A stretch of 41,871 nt of DNA from SCRD01 sp046705285 (lineage in GTDB: Bacteria; Acidobacteriota; Terriglobia; UBA7540), in NCBI GenBank assembly GCA_046705285.1, contig JBJKQK010000159.1, positions 1-41,871 of the forward strand. Reading direction: 5' to 3'. Both the position numbers and the translations under genes were made by a program. Of this stretch, positions 30,836 to 39,758 are shown piece by piece. The notes beneath the pieces are model-generated. The model worked only from the letters and a program-made list of their open reading frames with translations, ran no database searches and was not told where the DNA came from. Positions within the stretch are counted from its first letter, which is position 1; every line of letters begins with the position of its first letter.

Positions 30836-33052
30836 ATGAACAGAAGGCAGTGGCTGGGGCAGACCGGCATTGCGCTGGTGGCGGGTCTGGTGGGATGCAA
30901 GAGTGGTTCCCCGCCACACAATCACGCTGGGACAATTTCGGCCGTCAACATCGGAGTAAACAAGGGCGGGCCGGTCGTCCTTCAAACCCCCACAGCCGAA
31001 TTCCATGTTCTTCCCACCGGATACGTTCAGGCTTTTCTCCGAACGCAGAACGGAAAGTTGACGCTCGACGATCCCGCTTTCGGGGCCAGCGGTTCGGCTG
31101 GCTATCTTGTGGGCGGCGGCAAGCGGACCTCCGACTTTAAGTTTGATTTCGGGCAGTCGATCATCACAGATGCCAACGGCAAGATCGGACTCATGGGAAA
31201 GCGCATTGAGATGCCGGCCCGGAGTCCGGAAGGAATCGAGAAGACTCTGGCGGTGGAAATTTACGATGACTTTCCAAACCTGGCCATGGTAACGGAAACC
31301 TACAAAAACATGACCGGCAGGGAACTCGTGATCGACCGTATCGTAGCCAACCGCCGCCGGCTGAACGCTTCACTCATTGACCATCGAGTGCCGCCCTACC
31401 GCATGTGGTCCTTCCAGGGTTCGAGTTATAAGTGGGGCGAGAATATCATCAAGGAAATTCCGGAAAAGTTTTCCCAGCCGAACCTGATGGGGGGGCCCAC
31501 GCCGAAAGGAATGGGCGGCGGGATTCCGGTGATGGCTTTCTGGACGGACAGAGTGGGAATTGGCATGGGCCACCTGGAGTTGCTGCCGCTGGTGCTCTCG
31601 CTTCCGGTAAAGGTCGGCGGCGGCAAGCGTATTGAGGCCTCAATGGAACTCGCGCCGACAACCACGCTGAAGCCCGGAGAGGCCTATTCACTACCGCAGA
31701 GTTTTATCTCGATTTACGAAGGCGACTTCTACAAGCCCCTGCGGATGTATTCGCGGGCGCTTCAGCGCCAGGGCTGGGACATCCCAAATCCGGGCAAGGA
31801 AGCTTACAGCATCAGTTGGTGCGGTTGGGGATACGAGCAGAATTTTACCCCGGAGGAGATGCTGGGGACGATTCCCAAGCTGAAGGAATTCGGCATTAAA
31901 TGGGCCACACTCGACTATCGCTGGTTCAACGATTTCGGCGACTGGGAGCCGCGTCAGGACACCTTTCCCGGCGATGCGATCAAGAAGTTGGCCGATGAAT
32001 TCCACAAGCAGGGATTCTATATTCAGCTTTGGTGGCAGCCCCTCGCCGCAGACGACGGCCAGGGCGAGCACCTGAGCTGGAAATACCCGGTCACTTCGAA
32101 GCTGGCGCAGGAACACCCGGATTGGCTGATCCTCGACAAAGAGGGCAAGCACGCGCGCCTGATCAGCCCGGTGTGCGATGTCGCCTCGCTTTGTCCGGCG
32201 TTGCCGGAAGTTCAGGAATATTACGTCAGGCTGGTGCAGCGGTTTATCCGTGACTGGGGATATGATGGCAGCAAAATGGACAGCGTTTTTACCGCGCCCC
32301 CCTGCTACAACCCCAGGCACCATCACAAGTCGCCGCGGGATTCCATCCTGGCCATGCCCAAAGTAATCCAGGCGATCTTTGAGACGTCGCGCGCGCTTAA
32401 ACCCTACAGCGTCACGCAGATCTGTCCCTGCGGTGCACCGCCCAACTTTGCCTGGCTCCCTTATATGAACCAGGCCGTGACGGCTGATCCCGTGGGCTCG
32501 GTTCAGGTGCGGCGGCGCATCAAGATGTACAAAGCTCTGCTTGGTCCCAAAGCGGCGGTTTACGGCGATCACGTCGAGCTGACCAAAATTCGCTTTGCCA
32601 ACTCTGACAATGAAATTGACATCGGCCAAGATTTTGCTTCCACGGTGGGAGCGGGCGGGGTGATTGGCACCAAGTTTGTCTGGCCTGATCCTGGGCCGCA
32701 CTTCAAGAACGTCTACCTCACGCCTGCCAAGGAGAAGATCTGGAAGAAGTGGACGACTATTTATAATCGCGAGCTGCTTTCAAGCGGGACGTTCCTGGAC
32801 CTTTACAATTACGGTTACGATTTTCCCGAAGCTTACGCCATCCGCAAAGACGGCGAGATGTACTATGCTTTTTACGCGCCCAACCCGCACATTGCCTGGA
32901 AGGGCCAAGTCGAGCTGCGCGGCCTTGCGCCTGGCCAGTATCGCGTGTACGACTACGTTGATGATAAGGATCTGGGAACCATCGATGCTGCAAGCCCCAG
33001 GCTGAAGGTGGAATTCAAGAAACATTTGCTGATTCAAGTCAGCAAAATCTGA
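30836..33052 (+). CDS. GH36/melibiase-like glycoside hydrolase, lipoprotein
   Basis: This 738-residue exported enzyme begins MNRRQWLGQTG (Tat-like twin Arg) and has a lipobox ending GLVGC (Cys21). A beta-sandwich domain (about 45-315) is followed by a TIM barrel. The barrel shows WATLDYRWFNDFGDW (356-370), FYIQLWWQP (394-402), WGYDGSKMDSVF (474-485) with the likely nucleophile Asp482 in the KxD motif, and QAVTADPVGSVQVRRR (546-561) with the likely acid/base Asp551. These match clan GH-D alpha-galactosidase-type enzymes. The closing beta domain (GQVELRGLAPGQYRVYDYVD) is typical too. It most likely removes alpha-linked sugars from plant glycans; exact specificity is unknown. Confidence 0.85.
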   Translation: MNRRQWLGQTGIALVAGLVGCKSGSPPHNHAGTISAVNIGVNKGGPVVLQTPTAEFHVLPTGYVQAFLRTQNGKLTLDDPAFGASGSAGYLVGGGKRTSDFKFDFGQSIITDANGKIGLMGKRIEMPARSPEGIEKTLAVEIYDDFPNLAMVTETYKNMTGRELVIDRIVANRRRLNASLIDHRVPPYRMWSFQGSSYKWGENIIKEIPEKFSQPNLMGGPTPKGMGGGIPVMAFWTDRVGIGMGHLELLPLVLSLPVKVGGGKRIEASMELAPTTTLKPGEAYSLPQSFISIYEGDFYKPLRMYSRALQRQGWDIPNPGKEAYSISWCGWGYEQNFTPEEMLGTIPKLKEFGIKWATLDYRWFNDFGDWEPRQDTFPGDAIKKLADEFHKQGFYIQLWWQPLAADDGQGEHLSWKYPVTSKLAQEHPDWLILDKEGKHARLISPVCDVASLCPALPEVQEYYVRLVQRFIRDWGYDGSKMDSVFTAPPCYNPRHHHKSPRDSILAMPKVIQAIFETSRALKPYSVTQICPCGAPPNFAWLPYMNQAVTADPVGSVQVRRRIKMYKALLGPKAAVYGDHVELTKIRFANSDNEIDIGQDFASTVGAGGVIGTKFVWPDPGPHFKNVYLTPAKEKIWKKWTTIYNRELLSSGTFLDLYNYGYDFPEAYAIRKDGEMYYAFYAPNPHIAWKGQVELRGLAPGQYRVYDYVDDKDLGTIDAASPRLKVEFKKHLLIQVSKI

Positions 33053-33115
33053 CTCTTTGTGGGGCTGTAGCGAGCGCCGATGCCGGCAAGGCTCGCCGAA
33101 ATCGGCGGGGGCAAT

Positions 33116-33790
33116 TCACTTCAGCAGTTTGATCCTCAGGTGGCGGAACTCAATGCGGGAGCCTTCGGCTTCGAGGCCCAGATAACCTTTTGGGTTCCTG
33201 CAATCATTGAACTGGCTGGTTTTGACGCCGTTCACTTTGAGGATAAGTCTTGAGCCTTGGCAACGAATGTCAAAGGTGTTCCACTTGCCGGCGGGTTTCA
33301 CGGGGTTGGTTGTCAACTGTGAGCGCAGGTCGAAGCTTATCGGTCCTTTTACAGCAGGGTTGTCGTAGCCGAACCAGTAGCCGCCGCTGGCGCTGCCAAC
33401 CTGGGCCTGGTACCAGATCGATCCGCTCAGGTTGTTGCGGACAAAAACACCGCTGTTGTAGTTCTTGACGCCTTCCTGGCTGACAAGGCGCCATTCGACG
33501 TGGAACAGGAAGTCACCCAGCTCCCGATCGTATCGGAGCCATTCGTGGCCGCCATTGCCCGCGCAGACTATCGTGTGAGTTCTGGCGTTCACGCTCCACT
33601 GGGAGTACTTCCCCAGGGTTCGGCTGGGCGGGATCGCGACACGCGTCCAATGGTCCAGGGCCGAGTCGGGCATGACGTTGATCCAGCCGGACGCCTTCGA
33701 CATTGTCTGGCTTTCACTTCGGGGGACCATGGCAATACCAATGACAAACAAAAAGAATATGATATTGGCTGCGACTGCTGCATGTTTCAT
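33116..33790 (-). CDS. Exported DUF1080 protein (3-keto-disaccharide hydrolase-like)
   Basis: The 224-residue protein has a signal peptide (about 1-28) and one DUF1080 jelly-roll domain: ALDHWTRV, QWSVNARTHTIVCAGNGGHEWLRY, DFLFHVEWRLV, YNSGVFVRNN, a WNTFDIRCQGSRLILKVNGV strand pair, and the closing GYLGLEAEGSRIEFRHLRIK. AGGAT lies 6 nt before the ATG. It converges on the GH36-like gene with a 63-bp gap. It is a different branch from the DUF1080 lipoprotein at 14708, as judged by different loops and the lack of a lipobox. Confidence 0.85.
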   Translation of the reverse strand: MKHAAVAANIIFFLFVIGIAMVPRSESQTMSKASGWINVMPDSALDHWTRVAIPPSRTLGKYSQWSVNARTHTIVCAGNGGHEWLRYDRELGDFLFHVEWRLVSQEGVKNYNSGVFVRNNLSGSIWYQAQVGSASGGYWFGYDNPAVKGPISFDLRSQLTTNPVKPAGKWNTFDIRCQGSRLILKVNGVKTSQFNDCRNPKGYLGLEAEGSRIEFRHLRIKLLK

Positions 33791-33948
33791 GGTTTATCCT
33801 GATCCTTTCGCTTTTGAATCCTGCTGGTCGATGGATCTCGTGTAAGCTAACAACGGGCTGGTCTTACAGTTTGGTTTGCTCACGGCACTACTGCCACAGA
33901 AAATGCTCGGTTAGCATAGGCCATCATATTACAAACAAGGAGACGAGG

Positions 33949-34155
33949 ATGATACGGAATATTTCGAAGTCAAGATACCTGCTGACGGGGATGGTTGTTC
34001 TCCTTGCCGCTCTATTCGCTGCGGGTTGTTCCACAACTTTCGAAGAAAAAAGCGGCAAAATGCCCAATGAGAGTGCCAGCAAGCACGTCAAGGGTTATTC
34101 GCCGAACAGTTCACAAGCAATCAGGCCTTTGACGCCGCTCCGCGGCTTGCAGTAG
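33949..34155 (+). CDS. Small lipoprotein, unknown function
   Basis: This 68-residue protein has a lipoprotein signal: basic N-terminus (MIRNISKSR), hydrophobic core and lipobox FAAGC (Cys27). The mature part is short, polar and without known domain. GGAGACGAGG precedes the ATG at 33949; the frame is open further upstream but has no start signal there. It is divergent from the DUF1080 gene. Confidence 0.6.
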   Translation: MIRNISKSRYLLTGMVVLLAALFAAGCSTTFEEKSGKMPNESASKHVKGYSPNSSQAIRPLTPLRGLQ

Positions 34156-34199
34156 GACTCTCCGGTCTGCCCGGAATTTATCGGACCCGCTGATGCCCG

Positions 34200-34634
34200 T
34201 TATACGTTGGCCAGAAGAAGCACTTGCACCTTGAGAGGGCTGGTTGGAGAGAAATGGGCGGAAGGTAGGACGGCCGGGGCACCGGTCTTGCCCTCAAGAA
34301 TCAGGCTGACGGCCGCACATCTGGGCTTGCTTCAGCGCCCGTGCTGTCAAGAATGACCATCTTCTAGGGAACCCCACGTTTTTTCTCCGACCCACCCTCG
34401 CCAGTTCGGAGCAATGGCCTCAAACAACCCTACCGGCCACTCTGGACCGGCGAATGAAGGTGGTGTCTCCATTCGAATCGCAACACGCAGCCCCTGAGTG
34501 CTCAGCGCGGCGTAAAAAGAGTCGACTGGATCGGCGGAGTTAACTGGCCTTTGATTGCTGAGTTTGAGTCTTGCCGACTCATTGCAGGATCCCATGACTG
34601 ATGGTTCGTTTGATTGACTTGCTCGCGCCATCAT
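34200..34634 (-). pseudogene. Decayed DUF6228-like gene
   Basis: From the ATG at 34634, a 95-codon frame reads RLKLSNQRPVNSADPVDSFY, then GLRVAIRMETPP and LFEAIAPNWRGWVGEKTWGSL, which matches my memory of the DUF6228 family. It then hits TGA at 34347. After a second TGA a few codons later, the same frame continues with AAVSLILEGK and LKVQVLLLANV, like the C-terminal strands of that family, up to TAA at 34200. So the gene appears broken in its middle, by indel or point changes. The family has no settled function; the assignment is from memory. Confidence 0.5.
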
Positions 34635-34872
34635 CTTCTCCTTTAGTGTCGGTCACAGGTTTCCATAGAAAGGTACTCTGAATCTGGCGAGAGTTGTCGC
34701 ACACTTAACCCAGACCGTGATTGCTTCGCGGACATTCCAGCCCTTCACTTTCAGATTCCCTCTTGCTGGTGGTGCTTGCAACCCAATCCTTCGGCGGATA
34801 TGATGGCGTCCACGCGATTACAGCTTGATTGAATGAGGAGTGTCAGATTCTTCGAAAATGTGAGGATTTGCT

Positions 34873-36513
34873 ATGACGGATCATACAGCAAGCACTGGGA
34901 TCAGCAAGCGGCAGGCACTTCAGAAAATATTTGGACTCGGGGCGGGACTCACAGCGGCGGACCTCCTGGCCCCGAAGGCGGCGGAAGCTGCAGGGTCCGG
35001 ACTCCCCGCGAGAGGGCAGATGCCGGGTTCCCAAAATGGTGTGCATGGCCTCGGAGTGTTCAACGTGCGGACGATGGGAGCGACAGGCAACGGCAAGACG
35101 GTCGACACAGCCGCCATCAACAAGACGATTGAAGCCGCAGCCCGCGCGGGCGGCGGGACCGTGTTTTTCCCGGCAGGTACCTATCTGTCCTATTCGATTC
35201 ACCTCAAGAGTAATGTCGCGCTGTATCTTGATCGTGGGGCTACGATTCTGGCGGGTGAGACCGGGCCGGCTGGCCATTACGATGCGGCGGAGCCGAATCC
35301 CGCGGCACACCACTACGAGGATTTCGGACACAGGCACTGGCACAATGCCCTGATGTGGGGCGTTGGGCTCGAGAACGTTTCGATCCTCGGACCCGGGCTG
35401 GTCGATGGCAAGGGCCTGACGCGTGGTCCCGGCCAGAAGAATCCCGGTGTGGGCGACAAATCCATCAGTCTGAAAGACTGTCACAATGTGACCATCCGCG
35501 ACATCTCCGTTCTGCAGGGCGGGCACTTCTGCATTCTCGTCACAGGCGTGGACAACTTAACGATAGACAACACCATCTTTGATACGGACCGCGACGGCAT
35601 CGATGTGGATTGCTGCAAGAATGTTCGGCTTTCCAACATGACGGTGAACTCGCCGTGGGATGATGGGATCTGCCTGAAAAGCTCTTACGCGTTGGGCTAC
35701 CCGCGATCGACGGAAAATGTGACCATCACCAACTGCTTTGTCACCGGAACTTTCGAGCTTGGAACCGTGCTGGACGGCACCCTCAAGCACTGGCCTGAAG
35801 GCCAGTTGCGTTTCCCTACCGGCCGCATCAAGTGCGGCACCGAATCGAACGGTGGCTTCAAGAACATCGCCATCTCGAATTGTGTCTTTGACGGCTGCCG
35901 GGGGCTGGCGCTAGAGACCGTGGACGGGGCATTGCTTGAAGACGTTTCGGTCGGCAATGTGACCATGCGACATATCGCCGACTTGCCCATTTTCATGCGA
36001 CTTGGCAGCCGGATGCGCGGCCCGGAGGGAAGGAAGATCGGCCAGTTGCGCCACGTGAACATCAGCAACATCGTCGTGTCCCACACCTCCGGCCACTTCT
36101 GTTCCATCCTGAGTGGTATTCCAGGCCATGAAATCGAGGATGTCAGGCTGAGCAATATCATCGTACTCAGCGAGGGCGGCGGTACCAGCGCAGATGCTGC
36201 GATCCAGCCTCCCGAAAAAGCGGACGCCTATCCTGAACCCACCATGTTCGGCACCATGCCCGCCTATGGATTCTTCGTCCGTCATGTGAAAGGCCTCCAG
36301 ATGACCGACGTCGAGGTGCGTACGACCAAACAGGATGCCCGGCCCGCGTTCATTCTGAACGACGTCGAACACACGGACTTTATCCACATCAAGACACAAC
36401 CCGGCGCGACCGGGGGAGCTTTCAGGCTCGAAAACGTTCGCGACTTCAATGTCTACCTGAGCCGCCCTGTGCCGGAAACGCATCTTGAAACTGCGACTGA
36501 GAAGAAGATCTAG
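34873..36513 (+). CDS. GH28-family (polygalacturonase/rhamnogalacturonase-like) hydrolase
   Basis: This 546-residue enzyme folds as a right-handed beta-helix (many ISN/VxxxN turns). The catalytic aspartates are in DTDRDGIDVDCC (237-248, the NTDGxD motif) and in SPWDDGICLKSS (260-271, the GDD motif). RIK lies in TGRIKCGTES further on. The N-terminal GVFNVRTMGATGNGKTVDTA (61-80) is the typical GH28/pectate-lyase-superfamily start. A KRQALQK...GLGAGLTAADLLAP leader resembles a Tat-like signal, but with only one Arg. AGGA lies about 8 nt before the ATG. It probably attacks pectic galacturonan or its branches. Confidence 0.88.
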   Translation: MTDHTASTGISKRQALQKIFGLGAGLTAADLLAPKAAEAAGSGLPARGQMPGSQNGVHGLGVFNVRTMGATGNGKTVDTAAINKTIEAAARAGGGTVFFPAGTYLSYSIHLKSNVALYLDRGATILAGETGPAGHYDAAEPNPAAHHYEDFGHRHWHNALMWGVGLENVSILGPGLVDGKGLTRGPGQKNPGVGDKSISLKDCHNVTIRDISVLQGGHFCILVTGVDNLTIDNTIFDTDRDGIDVDCCKNVRLSNMTVNSPWDDGICLKSSYALGYPRSTENVTITNCFVTGTFELGTVLDGTLKHWPEGQLRFPTGRIKCGTESNGGFKNIAISNCVFDGCRGLALETVDGALLEDVSVGNVTMRHIADLPIFMRLGSRMRGPEGRKIGQLRHVNISNIVVSHTSGHFCSILSGIPGHEIEDVRLSNIIVLSEGGGTSADAAIQPPEKADAYPEPTMFGTMPAYGFFVRHVKGLQMTDVEVRTTKQDARPAFILNDVEHTDFIHIKTQPGATGGAFRLENVRDFNVYLSRPVPETHLETATEKKI

Positions 36514-36762
36514 AGCCTTGGCGATTCATGACGGGGACGCAGCTCGGCCTGACGCAACCATGAATCCGGGCCGTGACACCTTGCACCTGGCGCAATGTGC
36601 TGGCCATAACTGTAAGAAAACACACCACTAAATCATCTAGCCGAAGTGCCGTTGATGGTGCCCCACTGTCCGTAACTCCGCATCAGCCTCGCTCGTCTTT
36701 TCTAATGGCGGTTAAGCTGGCCGGAGTTGGTTTTCTGGTGGTCCAGCCCGGCAGGTGGACTG

Positions 36763-37980
36763 ATGGAACTTGCACCTGTCATTCGCGTGGCCATGCGGGC
36801 GCTCGTACGCAACAAGATGCGCAGCGCCCTCACGATTCTGGGCATCATCATTGGTGTTGGAGCTGTCATCTGCACAGTGGCCATCGGCGAGGGCGCTTCC
36901 CGCCAGGTGCAGGAGCAGATTCGCAACCTTGGTGACAATCTTCTGTTCATTTCTGCTGGCAGCGTCAACCGCGGCGGCGTTCGCATGGGCGCCATTGCCA
37001 CCAAAACCCTGACTCTTGCCGACGCCAAAGCCATCCGGGACCAGATTGACCTCATTAAGGCGGTTTCGCCAGGCGTGGGCATGGCGGTTCAGGCTGTTCA
37101 TGAAAGTGAGAACTGGTTCACGCAAGCACGGGGCGTGGGGCCGGACTATCTCTCCATCCGGCGGTGGCCCGTGGCCAATGGCAGCAACTTTTCCATGCGC
37201 GACGTGGAGGCGGCATCGAACGTCTGCCTGTTGGGGCGCACCGTGGTTGAGAATCTTTTTGGAAACCAGGATCCGGTAGGCCAGACCATTCGCGTCGGCA
37301 ATCTACCCTTCAGGGTGATCGGAGTGCTGGCTCCGAAGGGCCAGTCTCCTTTCGGCCAGGACGAGGACGACACCCTCATCATGCCTTACACTACCGTCCA
37401 GAAGAAGCTGTCGGGAATTGACTGGCTGCAGTACGTCATGTGCTCGGCCACGTCGCAGGAGGTCATTCCGGTGGCCGAAAAGCAGATCGGCGCGCTGCTG
37501 CGTGAGCGGCACCGTCTTCGGGCCAACGAGGAAGACGACTTCATCATCCGCAGTTCCGACGCGCTGGCGCAGGCCCAGGAGCAGTCCGGCCGCGTGATGA
37601 CGCTGCTGTTGGCCGGCATTGCTTCCGTCTCGCTGCTGGTGGGCGGCATCGGCATCATGAACATCATGCTGGTTTCCGTCACCGAGAGGACCCGTGAAAT
37701 CGGCGTGCGCATGGCCATTGGCGCAACCGAGCAGGACGTTGCCCGGCAATTCCTCAGCGAGGCCATCGCGCTCAGCCTGGTTGGCGGCGCGGTCGGCGTA
37801 CTGCTGGGTATAGTCGGCTCAAAAGTTGTGACCGATATGATGCACTGGCCCACCAGCATCCCCCCGGAAGCGATCCTGACTGCGGTCCTGTTCTCTGCAG
37901 CCATCGGGGTCGTGTTTGGATACTATCCCGCCCGCAAGGCCGCACGAATGGACCCCATTGAGGCGCTGCGTTACGAATAA
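36763..37980 (+). CDS. MacB-type ABC transporter permease
   Basis: This 405-residue inner-membrane protein has a first helix at about 20-45 (MRSALTILGIIIGVGAVICTVAIGE), a periplasmic MacB_PCD domain (about 45-255) and the FtsX-like C-terminal part with three helices (GRVMTLLLAGIASVSLLVGG; SLVGGAVGVLLGIVGS; AILTAVLFSAAIGVVFGY). The closing YYPARKAARMDPIEALRYE is diagnostic. The ATG at 36763 has AGGTGG 5 nt upstream; the frame opens at 36727. Neither the ATPase nor the membrane-fusion protein is adjacent in the window, so partner genes must lie elsewhere. Confidence 0.9.
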   Translation: MELAPVIRVAMRALVRNKMRSALTILGIIIGVGAVICTVAIGEGASRQVQEQIRNLGDNLLFISAGSVNRGGVRMGAIATKTLTLADAKAIRDQIDLIKAVSPGVGMAVQAVHESENWFTQARGVGPDYLSIRRWPVANGSNFSMRDVEAASNVCLLGRTVVENLFGNQDPVGQTIRVGNLPFRVIGVLAPKGQSPFGQDEDDTLIMPYTTVQKKLSGIDWLQYVMCSATSQEVIPVAEKQIGALLRERHRLRANEEDDFIIRSSDALAQAQEQSGRVMTLLLAGIASVSLLVGGIGIMNIMLVSVTERTREIGVRMAIGATEQDVARQFLSEAIALSLVGGAVGVLLGIVGSKVVTDMMHWPTSIPPEAILTAVLFSAAIGVVFGYYPARKAARMDPIEALRYE

Positions 37981-38019
37981 CTTGCCTGAACAGCCCAATT
38001 GACTGATTCGGGAAGAAAT

Positions 38020-39435
38020 TTATGATGCTGGAGGGGTGGGAACTCCCGCTGGAGGTCCTGCAACAGCAGCCGCGGATTTGCTCCGTCGGAGTGGAGCGGT
38101 TGCGTAAAATGCCGCGAAGCCCACAAGAATGGCCAGAATGCCGAACGTGAGCCCGTTCATGCCAAACACCGTTTCACGATGACTGCGGACCAGTGCAAGA
38201 GCCAGCAAAACCGTTGGGAAAACTCCCACGAGGATGGCGCCCGTGAGCCCGCCCGGCACGCGGAAGGGTCGATGTAGCTTGGGTTCCCGGATGCGCAGCG
38301 CCACCAGTGCCGCGAACTCAAGCGCCAGGCTCGCTCCATAAAGCAGGATGTCGAGTGTCACTAGGCTCTGGAAGCCGAGACCCAGGCACAGCGCCCACCC
38401 GGCCGCGCAGACCAGAATCGCCACCCACGGAGCCTTGGTTTTCGGATGTACCTTCAAAAAGACGCGTGGCAGCATGCCGTCCTGGGCCATGGCCAGCGGC
38501 AGCCGGGAATAACTCATTACCAGCGCGTTGAAGATGCCAAACCCGCTCACCATTCCGCCCAGAACCAGCAGCGCGCGCAGCCAGTTGCCGCCCACCAGTC
38601 CCGCCACAGTGGCCCACGAGCCGGTCTGAAACGCCGAAGACGGCAACCCTGTGATCCAGACCGCCAACACGGGCAGAAGGTAAGTGAACGCAACCAAAGC
38701 GACGGAAACGAACATGGCGCGTGGATAGGTTCGGTCAGGCCGTTCGACTCCGCGCGCGATGGTAGAGGCATTGTCCCATCCCATGTAGTTCCACATGGCT
38801 ACCAGCGTGCCCCCGAGCAGGCCGATGGTGGTGGTCGCCGGGGCGGTTGCCACGTGCGCCAGCGCTCCAGCCTTGAAGGGCGCAATCAGTACGATCAGCG
38901 CAAAGGGGCCGGAAAGCACCAGAAACAGCCAGAACGACGTCAATCCCACGGCATGGATTCCCGCCAGGTTCAGAACTGTGCAAGCAAGGATCATCAGCAG
39001 GCCCACCGCAATTCCGCGATGCCCCACGCCGAACCACGGCGCCCAGCGCTCCAGGTATGCGACGAATAGCGTGGGATAGATGGCCATGTCAAAGATACTG
39101 GCCGCGAGCGACAGCCACGCCTCCTGGAATCCCCAGAAGTCGCCAAGCCCCTGCCGCACCCACGCGTAAAAGCCGCCTTCCTCCGGCAAAGCGCTGGCGA
39201 GTTCGCCAATCATTAAGGCCGTGGGCAGGCTCCAAACCAGCGGCGTCAGCACCAGGATGACCAGCGCGCGACCATAGCCTGCGCCACGCACAATGTCTTC
39301 CGTACCATAAGCGCCGCCGCACACCATAAAGAAAGTTGCGGCCACCAGCGGCCAAAGCGACAATTTGGCAATGCTTTTGTGGGAAGCGGAGGGAGCTCCT
39401 GTCTGGAGTGGGTCAGGAATTGATGCCGTGCTCAA
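38020..39435 (-). CDS. APC-superfamily amino acid/amine permease
   Basis: This 471-residue membrane protein has about 12 helices. The N-terminal FFMVCGGAYGTEDIVRGAGY resembles the helix-broken substrate site of APC transporters (the GxGxEE-like motif), followed by ASALPEEGGFYAWVRQGLG, which is typical of the family. A YLERWAPWFG loop and RIREPKLHRPFRVPGG near the C-terminus also fit. Translation seems to start at TTG (39435), with AAGAGA as a weak ribosome site. Substrate (amino acid or polyamine) is not evident. It converges with the MacB-type gene, with a 39-bp gap. Confidence 0.88.
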   Translation of the reverse strand: MSTASIPDPLQTGAPSASHKSIAKLSLWPLVAATFFMVCGGAYGTEDIVRGAGYGRALVILVLTPLVWSLPTALMIGELASALPEEGGFYAWVRQGLGDFWGFQEAWLSLAASIFDMAIYPTLFVAYLERWAPWFGVGHRGIAVGLLMILACTVLNLAGIHAVGLTSFWLFLVLSGPFALIVLIAPFKAGALAHVATAPATTTIGLLGGTLVAMWNYMGWDNASTIARGVERPDRTYPRAMFVSVALVAFTYLLPVLAVWITGLPSSAFQTGSWATVAGLVGGNWLRALLVLGGMVSGFGIFNALVMSYSRLPLAMAQDGMLPRVFLKVHPKTKAPWVAILVCAAGWALCLGLGFQSLVTLDILLYGASLALEFAALVALRIREPKLHRPFRVPGGLTGAILVGVFPTVLLALALVRSHRETVFGMNGLTFGILAILVGFAAFYATAPLRRSKSAAAVAGPPAGVPTPPAS

Positions 39436-39482
39436 AGTCTCTTAATGTCCTCAATCTGCAGTCGCCAAAGTCGATTCTCGCA

Positions 39483-39758
39483 TCAGCCCTCAATCTCGCC
39501 CGGAAACATCTTGTCTTCGTAGCACCACGCCCAGCTTTCGCCCGGCTCGATGGAGCGCACCAGAGGGTGGCCGGTCTGGCGGAAGTGTTTGGTCGCGTGC
39601 TTGTTCTTGGAGGAGTCGCAGCATCCCACATGGCCGCACGTGAGGCAGAGACGCAGATGCACCCAGCTATCGCCCGTCTTGATGCAATCCTCGCACACGT
39701 GCTTGTCCGTGGTTTCAATCTTGATCTGGTCCAGATGAGCACATCCTGCATCGGTCAT
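39483..39758 (-). CDS. UBP-type zinc finger protein
   Basis: This 91-residue single-domain protein matches zf-UBP (the ubiquitin-C-terminus-binding zinc finger of eukaryotic deubiquitinases). Ligand candidates are C6/H8, C22/C25, C38/C41, H43/C46-47, H54, H58 and H64, plus the RLCLTCGHVGCCDSS and HFRQTGHPLV segments. Its ATG at 39758 overlaps the DUF5996 stop (ATGA), with GAGGA about 8 nt upstream, so translation is coupled. Bacterial stand-alone zf-UBP proteins are widespread and have no settled role. They may bind a C-terminal peptide carboxylate, as the eukaryotic domain does. Confidence 0.88.
   Translation of the reverse strand: MTDAGCAHLDQIKIETTDKHVCEDCIKTGDSWVHLRLCLTCGHVGCCDSSKNKHATKHFRQTGHPLVRSIEPGESWAWCYEDKMFPGEIEG

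Noticed and set aside
34335..34349. TGA read as tryptophan in the DUF6228-like gene
   Set aside because: Other genes in the window end in TGA at sensible family lengths, so the standard code holds; pseudogene or sequence error is simpler.
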